Source: Methylobacteriaceae bacterium (GTDB lineage: Bacteria > Pseudomonadota > Alphaproteobacteria > Rhizobiales > Beijerinckiaceae). Taken from it: a stretch of 8,744 nt of DNA. Within the stretch, counting starts at the first letter, position 1, and each line of letters starts with the position of its first letter. The notes below the pieces were generated by a model, which was given only the letters and a program-made list of their open reading frames with translations, ran no database searches and was not told where the DNA came from. Made by a program: the position numbers and the translations under genes. The stretch is from NCBI GenBank assembly GCA_020638135.1, contig JACKJE010000039.1:1-8744 (forward strand), given 5' to 3'. This document shows, in pieces, positions 1-6,664 of this stretch.

Positions 1-136
1 ATGAGGCGCTGCCTTTGATGGAAAGTCTTGCAACGATCTTGGTTCGCGCCCCGGACGACGCGGCGTGGATGGCCGGGCATAGGCGAGCGAAGCGACGCCG
101 TCTTCTGCAGCTACGCCCGGCCGTGACGGACTAGCG
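1..136. other. Leader / intergenic region before ugpA
   Basis: This stretch holds no convincing gene. One frame is open from base 3 to a TAG at 132-134 (about 43 codons), but it runs through the palindrome described separately, resembles no known protein and is probably chance. A TGA at 2-4 could be the stop of an upstream gene, possibly ugpB, but this cannot be decided from the window. I see no Pho-box-like direct repeats (CTGTCAT type), so any phosphate-responsive promoter of the operon would lie further upstream. Confidence 0.5.
64..128. repeat. REP-like interspersed palindrome upstream of ugpA
   Basis: A perfect 8-bp inverted repeat, GGCCGGGC (71-78) and GCCCGGCC (115-122), extends with mismatches through TAG/CTA on the inside (80-82 with 111-113) and CGT/ACG on the outside (64-66 with 126-128). 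A small inner stem, GGCG (82-85) with CGCC (96-99), sits inside. From memory, the composition (GGATGGCCGGGCAT, then GCGAAGCGACGCCGTC, then CGCCCGGCCGTGACG) resembles palindromes scattered between genes in Bradyrhizobium and relatives; this could not be searched here. No T-run follows, so it is unlikely to be a strong intrinsic terminator. Its likely role is mRNA stabilisation or partial attenuation. Confidence 0.7.
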
Positions 137-1018
137 ATGGAAAAGCGCGCGACCTTCTCCAACAAATTCCTGCCCTACCTGCTGGTCGCGCCGCAGCTCG
201 CCATCACGCTGGTCTTCTTCTACTGGCCCGCTTCGCAGGCGGTGAAGGAGAGCCTCTTCATCCAGGACGCCTTCGGCACGACAGCCACGTTCGTCGGGCT
301 TGAGAACTACCGGACCCTGTTCGCCGATCCCTACTACTTCCACTCGATGGGCGTGACGGCGATCTTCGCCATCGCCGTGACGCTCGCCTCGCTGTCGATC
401 GCGCTGCTGCTCGCCGTGCAGGCCGACCGCGGCATTCGCGGCAAGACCGCCTACCAGACGCTGCTGGTGTGGCCCTATGCGGTGGCGCCGGCGGTCGCCG
501 GCGTCATCTGGGTCTTTCTGTTCCAGCCCTCGCTCGGCTATTTCGCGCATGGCGTGAAGCGTCTCGGCGTCGACTGGAATCCGCTGCTCGACGGCGGCCA
601 GGCGATGACGCTGATCGTCATCGCCGCCGTGTGGAAGCAGATCAGCTACAATTTCCTGTTCTTTCTTGCCGGCCTGCAGTCGATCCCGAAATCGCTGATC
701 GAGGCGGCTGCCATCGATGGTGCGCGGCCGGCGCGCCGCTTCTGGACCATCGTCTTTCCGCTGCTCTCGCCGACAACCTTCTTTCTCGTCGTCGTCAACA
801 TCGTCTACGTCTTCTTCGACACGCTCGGCATCATCGACGCGGTGACCGGCGGCGGCCCGGCCAAGGCGACGGAGACGCTCGTCTACAAGGTTTTCTCCGA
901 CGGGCGGCTCGGCGGCGACCTCGGCGGCTCGAACGCGCAATCCGTGATCCTGATGATCATCGTCATCGCGCTCACCTCGATCCAGTTTCGCTACGTCGAA
1001 CGCAAGGTGACGTACTGA
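137..1018 (+). CDS. ugpA: UgpA, sn-glycerol-3-phosphate ABC transporter permease
   Basis: This is one of two inner-membrane permease subunits of the UgpBAEC importer, which takes up sn-glycerol-3-phosphate and glycerophosphodiesters from the periplasm. At 293 residues it is close to E. coli UgpA (about 295). Six hydrophobic segments are apparent near residues 12-32, 72-95, 108-130, 156-180, 203-228 and 267-285. The cytoplasmic EAA loop that docks onto the ATPase begins at Glu189 (EAAAIDGARPARRFW) and keeps the conserved Gly195. The start at 137 is the first ATG in the frame. It lacks a clear Shine-Dalgarno sequence: only a weak GGA at 128-130, at the foot of the REP-like hairpin. The stop overlaps the ugpE start (TGATG), so the two are translationally coupled. 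The name rests on motif pattern, length and the unmistakable UgpE and UgpC neighbours. Confidence 0.95.
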   Translation: MEKRATFSNKFLPYLLVAPQLAITLVFFYWPASQAVKESLFIQDAFGTTATFVGLENYRTLFADPYYFHSMGVTAIFAIAVTLASLSIALLLAVQADRGIRGKTAYQTLLVWPYAVAPAVAGVIWVFLFQPSLGYFAHGVKRLGVDWNPLLDGGQAMTLIVIAAVWKQISYNFLFFLAGLQSIPKSLIEAAAIDGARPARRFWTIVFPLLSPTTFFLVVVNIVYVFFDTLGIIDAVTGGGPAKATETLVYKVFSDGRLGGDLGGSNAQSVILMIIVIALTSIQFRYVERKVTY

Positions 1019-1866
1019 TGGTCGAGAACCGCCCCTTCGGCAATGCGCTCGCGCATTTCATACTCATCGCCGGCGTGATCGTCATCGTCTTTCCGGTCTA
1101 CATGGCCTTCGTCGCCTCGACCTGGGACGCCGCCACCATCGCCAACGGCAAGCTGGGCCTCGTCCCCGGCCCGCATCTCGTGGAAAACTACACCCGCATC
1201 CTGTTCGAAGGCACTGGCGGCACGACGCGCGCGCATGTCGCGACCATGCTGCTCAATTCGACGATCTCGGCGGTCATCATCGCGGTCGGCAAGATCGCGA
1301 TCTCGCTGATATCGGCCTACGCCATCGTCTACTTCCGCTTTCCCTTCCGGATGGCCGCCTTCTGGCTGATCTTTCTGACCCTGATGTTTCCGGTCGAGGT
1401 GCGCATCTATCCGACCTACAAGATCGTCGCCGACCTCGGCCTGCTCGACACGTACACGGGCCTGTCCGTGCCGTTGATCGCCTCGGCCACCGCGACGCTG
1501 CTGTTCCGTCAGTTCTTCATGACCGTGCCCGACGAATTGCTGGAAGCGGCCAAGATCGATGCGGCCGGGCCCATACGTTTCTTCAAGGACGTGCTGCTGC
1601 CGCTGTCGCGCACCAATATCGCGGCTCTGTTCGTCATTCTCTTCATCTACGGCTGGAACCAGTATCTCTGGCCGCTGCTGATCACGACGCGCGACGACAT
1701 GCAGACCATCGTCATCGGCATCAAGAAGATCGTCGCCGTGCAGGACGCGCTCACCGAATGGCAGCTCGCCATGGCCACCGCCGTGCTCGCCATGCTGCCG
1801 CCCGTGCTCGTCGTCGTGCTGATGCAGAAGCTGTTCGTCAAAGGTCTGGTCGAGACGGAGAAATAG
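1018..1866 (+). CDS. ugpE: UgpE, sn-glycerol-3-phosphate ABC transporter permease
   Basis: This is the second permease subunit of the glycerol-3-phosphate importer, 282 residues against 281 in E. coli UgpE. The start at 1018 overlaps the ugpA stop and gives an N-terminus (MVENRPF) closely resembling E. coli UgpE; AAGGTGA at 1004-1010 is a suitable ribosome-binding site. Family hallmarks are FPVEVRIYPT (124-133), SATATLLFRQFFMTVPDELL (156-175), YGWNQYLWPLL (211-221) and the C-terminus VKGLVETEK. Six membrane segments are expected, with clear ones near 12-32, 80-105, 112-126, 200-222 and 251-271. The EAA loop starts at Glu176, but the usual DGA is here DAAG, so the conserved glycine is alanine with a glycine two residues later. 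The gene ends one base before the ugpC start codon. Confidence 0.97.
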   Translation: MVENRPFGNALAHFILIAGVIVIVFPVYMAFVASTWDAATIANGKLGLVPGPHLVENYTRILFEGTGGTTRAHVATMLLNSTISAVIIAVGKIAISLISAYAIVYFRFPFRMAAFWLIFLTLMFPVEVRIYPTYKIVADLGLLDTYTGLSVPLIASATATLLFRQFFMTVPDELLEAAKIDAAGPIRFFKDVLLPLSRTNIAALFVILFIYGWNQYLWPLLITTRDDMQTIVIGIKKIVAVQDALTEWQLAMATAVLAMLPPVLVVVLMQKLFVKGLVETEK

Positions 1867-1867
1867 A

Positions 1868-2938
1868 ATGGCGAGCGTCCTTCTCGACCAGGTCGTCAAG
1901 ACATATCCGGGCGGCTTCACCGCCGTGAAAGGCGTGTCCTTTGCAGTGCCGGACGGCGGCTTCTGCGTGCTCGTCGGCCCCTCGGGCTGCGGCAAATCCA
2001 CGCTGCTGCGCATGATCGCGGGGCTCGAGGCCATCAGCGACGGCGCCGTCTCGATCGGCGATCGCGTCGTCAACAAGGTCGAGCCCATGGATCGCGACAT
2101 CGCCATGGTCTTCCAGAACTACGCGCTCTATCCGCACATGAGCGTCTACGACAACATGGCCTACGGGCTGCGCAACCTGAAGACGCCCGAGCCCGAGATT
2201 CTCGCGCGGGTCGGCGAGGCGGCGAAAATTCTCGAACTCAACGACGAGATGCTGAAGCGCAAGCCGCGCCAGCTGTCCGGCGGCCAGCGCCAGCGCGTCG
2301 CCATGGGTCGCGCCATCGTTCGCAAGCCCGCTGTCTTCCTGTTCGACGAGCCGCTGTCGAACCTCGATGCAAAATTGCGTGTGCAGATGCGCATCGAAAT
2401 CCGCAAGCTGCAACGCCGCCTGAAGACGACGTCGATCTATGTCACGCACGATCAGCTCGAAGCCATGACGCTCGCCGACATGCTCGTCGTGATGAACGCC
2501 GGCCGCGTCGAACAGGTCGGCGCGCCGCTCGAACTCTACGAGCGGCCGGCAAGCGTCTTCGTCGCGGGTTTCCTCGGTTCGCCGCCGATGAATTTCCTCG
2601 ATGGCGTCATCGAAAAGCCCGGCCTGGTCCGCCTGAGCGACGGCGGCGAGCTTGCCTACGATCACGCTCATTTCGGCCCGCCGCTCGGCGCAGAGGTGAA
2701 GGCGGGCGTCAGGCCCGAACGCGTGACCTTCGCCCGGGACGGCGCGGGCCTGCCGTTCACGCTCGAACTCGTCGAGGAGCTCGGCCTCGGCCAGCTCGCG
2801 CATGGCCGCCTCGCCGGCGCCGATTTCACCGTCGCCCTGCCGGCCGCCCACAATGCGCCGTCAGGCGAAGCGCAACATCTCGCGATCCCCCTGGACGCCG
2901 TGCATCTCTTCGACAGAAAGACGGGCGCGCGCCTGTGA
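1868..2938 (+). CDS. ugpC: UgpC, sn-glycerol-3-phosphate ABC transporter ATPase
   Basis: This is the cytoplasmic ATP-hydrolysing subunit that drives glycerol-3-phosphate import, 356 residues as expected for UgpC/MalK-type ATPases. All nucleotide-binding elements are intact: Walker A GPSGCGKST (37-45), Q-loop Gln83 in VFQNYALYPHM, signature LSGGQRQR (136-143), Walker B with catalytic Glu161 in LFDEPLSNLDA, and the switch His194 in VTHDQ. From about residue 235 a C-terminal TOBE/regulatory domain follows, which in this family can receive regulatory signals. GGAGA at 1857-1861, inside the end of ugpE, is a good ribosome-binding site. The stop overlaps the next gene's GTG start by 4 bases. MalK-family ATPases are sometimes shared among importers, but the gene order supports UgpC. 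Confidence 0.95.
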   Translation: MASVLLDQVVKTYPGGFTAVKGVSFAVPDGGFCVLVGPSGCGKSTLLRMIAGLEAISDGAVSIGDRVVNKVEPMDRDIAMVFQNYALYPHMSVYDNMAYGLRNLKTPEPEILARVGEAAKILELNDEMLKRKPRQLSGGQRQRVAMGRAIVRKPAVFLFDEPLSNLDAKLRVQMRIEIRKLQRRLKTTSIYVTHDQLEAMTLADMLVVMNAGRVEQVGAPLELYERPASVFVAGFLGSPPMNFLDGVIEKPGLVRLSDGGELAYDHAHFGPPLGAEVKAGVRPERVTFARDGAGLPFTLELVEELGLGQLAHGRLAGADFTVALPAAHNAPSGEAQHLAIPLDAVHLFDRKTGARL

Positions 2939-4311
2939 TCCGACGCCTCGCCTTCGGCGCGCTGGTCTTCGCGCTCGCCGCCGCCGCTTGGTTCCGCGTC
3001 GACAAGGCCTTGCGCGTCGTGCCGAATTTCACGGCCGAAACGCTCTGCCGCGAAACTTTCGTCAGCGACCGCGATCCCGCGCTCGCCTTCGCTCAGATTC
3101 CGGCAAAGACGCCGGGCATGAAACATCTGTCGGGGATCACGACATGGAGCGTCGACCGACAGAAGCGCGAAGCGCTCGCCGTCGTCGCTGGCGTGCTCGC
3201 GGCGCGCGCGGTTCATGTCGAGGGTTATGGCTGCATCCTCGATCATGGCGCGCCCATGCCGGCGCCGATCGCGCTGCCGTCGACCGCGACGATCCGCGAC
3301 GAACAGGAGGTCGTCGCGCCGCCGCCCGGTTCGCCGCTGGCGCGCGCGCTCGATCACGTCTTCGCGCCCTTCGACGATGGCCGGCCGCGCGGGACGCAGG
3401 CGGTGGTCGTGATGAAGAACGGCAGGATCGTCGCCGAACGCTATGCCGACGACGTCACGTGGCGAACGCCCGTGTCGGGCGTGTCGATGACCAAATCGCT
3501 CACCGCGGCGCTGACAGGCGTTCTCGTGCGCGACGGCAATCTCGACGTGAAGGCGCCGGGCCAGATCGCGGCATGGAGCAAACCAGACGATCCGCGTCGC
3601 GCGATCACGGTCGAAAATCTGCTGCGCATGGAAAGCGGCCTCGATTTCGACGAGACGAATTCGGGCTTCGACGCCAATACGCACATGCTCTATCTCGAAG
3701 ACGACATGGCCGCGCACGCCTTGCGCGCGAACCGCATCGCGGCGCCGGGCGAGCGCTGGTTCTATTCGAGTTCGGGCATCGTCGTGGTCGACGCCCTGTT
3801 GCGTGAAAAGATCGGCGGACCGGCCGAGCTCACGCGCTTTGCGCGCGAACAATTGTTCGGCCCGGCCGGCATGGCGAGCATGGTTCTCGGCTTCGACGCG
3901 AAGGGGACGTTCGTCGGCTCGACCTATTCGACGGCGACCGCGCGCGACTGGGCGCGCTTCGGCGAATTGTTCCGCAACGATGGCATGGTCGATGGCCGGC
4001 GCATCCTGCCCGAAGGCTGGAGCGATTTCGTCGCCGGCCCGACGCGGGCGGCGGGCTTCGGCTATGGCGCGGGCTTCTGGACCAATCGCGGCGACAGTTT
4101 CGGCGCGAAGGCGCGCGTGCAGATGGGCTTCACGCCCGATTCCTATTTCGCCTCCGGCAGCATGGGCCAGCGCGTCATAATTGTTCCATCGCACGGGCTT
4201 GTGATTGCGCGGCTCGGCCGCACGGCGGACTGGCCCGATTTCGACATCCGCGGCACGGGCCGCCTCGTGCGCGAGACCATTGCCGCGCTGGCGGCGCCCA
4301 CGGAACGATAA
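2935..4311 (+). CDS. Exported serine hydrolase, beta-lactamase / NylB-like fold
   Basis: This 458-residue protein belongs to the serine beta-lactamase-like (class C / 6-aminohexanoate-dimer hydrolase) superfamily. The nucleophile motif SxxK is Ser184-Met-Thr-Lys187, the second motif is Tyr277-Ser-Ser279, and a C-terminal GSMGQ (408-412) sits where the KTG/HxG motif usually lies. The segments TATARDWARFGELF and DGRRILPEGW are typical of the NylB-like branch. The N-terminus (two arginines, then about 16 hydrophobic residues to 20) is a signal peptide or membrane anchor, so it probably acts in the periplasm. Residues about 40-135 are a poorly conserved N-terminal region. Its GTG start overlaps the ugpC TGA (GTGA) and no separate ribosome-binding site is evident, so it should be translated by coupling to ugpC. 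The substrate is unknown; amide, ester or peptide hydrolysis are all possible. True beta-lactam resistance is unlikely. Confidence 0.88.
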   Translation: MIRRLAFGALVFALAAAAWFRVDKALRVVPNFTAETLCRETFVSDRDPALAFAQIPAKTPGMKHLSGITTWSVDRQKREALAVVAGVLAARAVHVEGYGCILDHGAPMPAPIALPSTATIRDEQEVVAPPPGSPLARALDHVFAPFDDGRPRGTQAVVVMKNGRIVAERYADDVTWRTPVSGVSMTKSLTAALTGVLVRDGNLDVKAPGQIAAWSKPDDPRRAITVENLLRMESGLDFDETNSGFDANTHMLYLEDDMAAHALRANRIAAPGERWFYSSSGIVVVDALLREKIGGPAELTRFAREQLFGPAGMASMVLGFDAKGTFVGSTYSTATARDWARFGELFRNDGMVDGRRILPEGWSDFVAGPTRAAGFGYGAGFWTNRGDSFGAKARVQMGFTPDSYFASGSMGQRVIIVPSHGLVIARLGRTADWPDFDIRGTGRLVRETIAALAAPTER

Positions 4312-4390
4312 TCGCCACCCAAGGTTGCCATTCCTTGGGCAAGACATAGCTAGGCTAAGGGGTGGCGCTCGGCCAACGCTGGGAGGCAAG
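4312..4390. promoter_or_regulatory. Intergenic region with nested inverted repeats before egtB
   Basis: This 79-base gap separates the ugp/serine-hydrolase operon from egtB. It contains a perfect 7-bp stem, CCCAAGG (4318-4324) with CCTTGGG (4333-4339), around an 8-base loop. A second pairing, CGCCACCC (4313-4320) with GGGTGGCG (4360-4367), shares CCC with the first, so the two structures exclude each other. No T-run follows the first stem, which makes a classical terminator unlikely. TTGCCA (4325-4330) could be a -35 element, but no good -10 follows. GGGAGG at 4381-4386 is the egtB ribosome-binding site. Whether egtB has its own promoter is undecided. Confidence 0.4.
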
Positions 4391-5608
4391 ATGACGACTG
4401 TTCTTGAGCGTGCGCGCGGCGAGGCGAATCCGCTCGAACGGCTGCGTCTGCGTCTGATGGCGACCCGACGCCGGTCGCGCGATCTCGCGGCGCCGCTTAC
4501 GCCGGAGGACCAGTGCGCGCAGGCGATGGGCGACGCCAGCCCGACCAAATGGCATCTCGCGCATACCACATGGTTCTTCGAGACTTTCGTGCTCGAGCCC
4601 TTCTTGCCGGGCTATCGGACATTCGATCCGCACTTCAAATATTGCTTTAACTCCTATTACGAGAGCGAAGGCCCGCGACAGCCGCGTCCGCACCGGGGCC
4701 TGCTCACGCGGCCGACGAGCGAGGAAGTCGCCGCCTATCGCGCGCATGTCGATCGCGCGCTCGAAGAACTCTTCGATCTCGATCTCGCGCGCAGCAATGC
4801 GGATGTCGCAACGCGACTCGAACTCGGCGTCAATCACGAGGAGCAGCATCAGGAATTGCTGCTGACTGACATTCTTGCGCTCTTCGCGTCGAGCCCGCTG
4901 AAGTCGGCCTATCGCGCGGGAGCGCCGCGCGCGGCGGCCAAGGCGCAACCGGCGAACTGGCTTCGCCATGCCGGCGGTCTCGTCGAGATCGGGACGACTG
5001 GCGATGGCTTTTCGTTCGACAACGAGGGCCCGCGCCACAAGGTCTGGCTCGAACCCTTCGCGCTTGCCGACCGTCTCGTCACGGCGGGCGAATGGCTCCA
5101 ATTCATGGCCGATGGCGGCTATGCGACGCCGACGCTCTGGCTCGCCGACGGCTGGGCGACCGTCAACCAGAACGCGTGGAATGCGCCGCTCTATTGGGAA
5201 CAGCGCGACGGCCAGTGGCTGCGCATGACGCTGGAAGGCCTGCACGCTGTCGATCCCAACGAACCCGTCATGCACGTCTCGTTCTATGAAGCCGAAGCCT
5301 TCGCGCAATGGGCGGGCAAGCGCCTGCCGACCGAATTCGAATGGGAAGTCGCAGCGCGGGAGAACAATGCGCCCGCCGACATGTTCAGCGTGGTCTGGCA
5401 GCATACGCGCAGCGCCTACGCGCCCTATCCGGGTTTTCGCGCAGCGACGGGCGCACTCGGGGAATACAACGGCAAGTTCATGTGCTCGCAGCAGGTGTTG
5501 CGCGGGTCCTCGCTGGCGACCCCACCGCAGCATGCGCGCGCGACCTATCGCAATTTCTTCTATCCGCATCAGCGCTGGCAATTCACAGGCTTGCGCCTCG
5601 CCGGCTGA
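4391..5608 (+). CDS. egtB: EgtB, ergothioneine-forming iron sulfoxide synthase
   Basis: EgtB is a non-haem iron oxygenase that joins the imidazole of hercynine to a thiol donor (gamma-glutamylcysteine or cysteine, depending on subtype), forming the sulfoxide precursor of ergothioneine. The 405-residue protein has the family's two parts: an N-terminal DinB_2-like helical domain (about 15-165) and a C-terminal FGE-sulfatase/C-lectin domain (from about 195, GGLVEIG, to the end). The three iron ligands are visible: His58 in HLAHTTWFFE, and His149 and His153 in NHEEQHQELL. Further hallmarks are GKRLPTEFEWE, YAPYPGF, GEYNGKFM, TYRNFFYP and RWQFTGLRLA. The start at 4391 is fixed by GGGAGG four bases upstream; a longer in-frame ORF has no comparable site. 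Near the C-terminus the segment reads VLRGSSLATP where I recall VLRGGSCATP as common. egtD follows after 33 bases. The thiol donor cannot be assigned by eye. Confidence 0.96.
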   Translation: MTTVLERARGEANPLERLRLRLMATRRRSRDLAAPLTPEDQCAQAMGDASPTKWHLAHTTWFFETFVLEPFLPGYRTFDPHFKYCFNSYYESEGPRQPRPHRGLLTRPTSEEVAAYRAHVDRALEELFDLDLARSNADVATRLELGVNHEEQHQELLLTDILALFASSPLKSAYRAGAPRAAAKAQPANWLRHAGGLVEIGTTGDGFSFDNEGPRHKVWLEPFALADRLVTAGEWLQFMADGGYATPTLWLADGWATVNQNAWNAPLYWEQRDGQWLRMTLEGLHAVDPNEPVMHVSFYEAEAFAQWAGKRLPTEFEWEVAARENNAPADMFSVVWQHTRSAYAPYPGFRAATGALGEYNGKFMCSQQVLRGSSLATPPQHARATYRNFFYPHQRWQFTGLRLAG

Positions 5609-5641
5609 CTTCGGCAAGAATTTCGATCACGGAGGGGCGAT

Positions 5642-6595
5642 ATGGTCCGCTTTCCCGAACTCACATTCGATGAACGCCTCGGCGAATTCGCCGAAGACGT
5701 CGTCGCCGGCCTGGCGTCGCGCCCGCGCACGCTGCCGTGCAAATATTTTTATGATGCGCGCGGGTCCGACCTCTTCGAGGCGATTACGGAACTGCCCGAA
5801 TATTATCCGACGCGCACGGAGATCGGCATTCTGCGCGACCACGCGCGCGATATCTGTGGCGAGCTCGCGCCGGGCTCCGCGCTGATCGAATACGGCTCGG
5901 GTTCCAGCCTCAAGACCGAAATCCTCCTGAGCGCCGGCGATTTCGCAGCCTATGCGCCAATCGACATTTCGCCATCCGCGATCGAAGGCGCCGCGCGGCG
6001 TCTTCGCGCGCGGTTCCCGAGCCTCCGCGTCGAGCCGGTCGTCGCGGATTTCGTCGGCGAGGTCGTTCTCCCCAAATCGCTCGACGGCCTCCCTCGCGCA
6101 GGGTTCTTCCCGGGTTCCACAATCGGAAATTTCGATCCCGCCGACGCGCGCGCGTTGCTGCGCCGCATGGCGCGCCAGCTGGGGCCCGGCGCGAAGCTCG
6201 TCATCGGCGTCGACCTGCGCAAGAGCGCCGATATTCTCGTGCCAGCCTACGACGATGCGCAGGGCGTGACGGCGGCCTTCAACCTCAACCTGCTGCATCG
6301 CCTCGAAAACGAACTCGGCGCCGAGATCGACGTCGACGGTTTCGCCCATCGCGCGATCTGGAACCCGCGCGAGAGCCGCATCGAGATGCATCTCGAGGCG
6401 ACGCGCCCGCAGACAATTCGCGTCGCCGGCCACGACTTCCGCTTCGCGGCAGGCGAGACCATCCACACCGAAAACTCCCACAAATATGGCGCAAGCGATT
6501 TCGACGATCTCGCCCGCAGCGCCGGCTGGCGGCCGGGGGAGACTTTCGTGGACGCCAATGGCCTGTTCAGCGTGCGCGTGCTGGAGGCGCGCTAG
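5642..6595 (+). CDS. egtD: EgtD, L-histidine N-alpha-methyltransferase
   Basis: EgtD uses three S-adenosylmethionine molecules to convert histidine to hercynine, the first committed step of ergothioneine synthesis. It has 317 residues, compared with about 321 for the mycobacterial enzyme. Conserved blocks occur in order: KYFYDARGSDLFE (34-46), LPEYYPTRTE (51-60), the SAM-binding EYGSGSSLKT (83-92), PIDIS (106-110), FFPGSTIGNF (155-164), GVDLRK (189-194), AYDDAQGVTAAFNLNLL (202-218) and IHTENSHKY (274-282). By alignment from memory, Asn163, Tyr203, Glu277 and Ser279 match mycobacterial Asn166, Tyr206, Glu282 and Ser284, which bind histidine, so the active site looks intact. A strong ribosome-binding site, GGAGGGG (5631-5637), precedes the ATG. 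It is surely co-transcribed with egtB, 33 bases upstream. Confidence 0.97.
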   Translation: MVRFPELTFDERLGEFAEDVVAGLASRPRTLPCKYFYDARGSDLFEAITELPEYYPTRTEIGILRDHARDICGELAPGSALIEYGSGSSLKTEILLSAGDFAAYAPIDISPSAIEGAARRLRARFPSLRVEPVVADFVGEVVLPKSLDGLPRAGFFPGSTIGNFDPADARALLRRMARQLGPGAKLVIGVDLRKSADILVPAYDDAQGVTAAFNLNLLHRLENELGAEIDVDGFAHRAIWNPRESRIEMHLEATRPQTIRVAGHDFRFAAGETIHTENSHKYGASDFDDLARSAGWRPGETFVDANGLFSVRVLEAR

Positions 6596-6596
6596 C

Positions 6597-6602
6597 AGGA
6601 GG
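6597..6602 (+). promoter_or_regulatory. Orphan Shine-Dalgarno-like AGGAGG after egtD stop
   Basis: A perfect AGGAGG follows the egtD stop codon directly, but the next gene's ATG is 62 bases away. The only start-like codon at correct spacing is TTG at 6610, in a different frame from the EI24 gene; that frame encodes an Arg/Ala-rich shadow. The site may be chance, a remnant of a former start, or a way to load ribosomes before the next gene. Confidence 0.25.
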
Positions 6603-6664
6603 CGCTTGATTGGCGGCCGCCGCGCCCCCATCTTTCGCGCGAAACGGGAGCCGGACCGCCGCCC

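Noticed and set aside
469..1020. N-terminal extension of ugpE back to base 469
   Set aside because: The extension overlaps ugpA in another frame and is Arg-rich. The start at 1018 matches the known UgpE N-terminus and has a ribosome-binding site.
1838..2851. Minus-strand open frame of 337 codons opposite ugpC
   Set aside because: Composition is dominated by Ala, Arg, Asp, Glu and His, with no motifs; it shadows an intact ATPase.
2935..4311. Antibiotic-resistance beta-lactamase
   Set aside because: The length, long N-terminal region, YSS second motif and altered third motif fit the NylB-like hydrolase branch better than a classical class C beta-lactamase.
4205..4390. N-terminal extension of egtB back to base 4205
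   Set aside because: It would overlap the serine hydrolase and lacks family similarity, while 4391 has an excellent ribosome-binding site.
2668..4569. Long minus-strand open frame (633 codons) opposite ugpC and the serine hydrolase
   Set aside because: Its translation is Arg/Ala/Asp-rich without family motifs, and the plus strand holds clearly recognisable proteins. High third-position GC in the real genes removes stops from the opposite strand.
4355..5617. Minus-strand open frame of 420 codons exactly opposite egtB
   Set aside because: It mirrors a gene with intact catalytic motifs and shows no recognisable domain, so it is a composition artefact.
5627..6631. Minus-strand open frame of 334 codons opposite egtD
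   Set aside because: Same reason: low-complexity translation opposite a strongly conserved enzyme.
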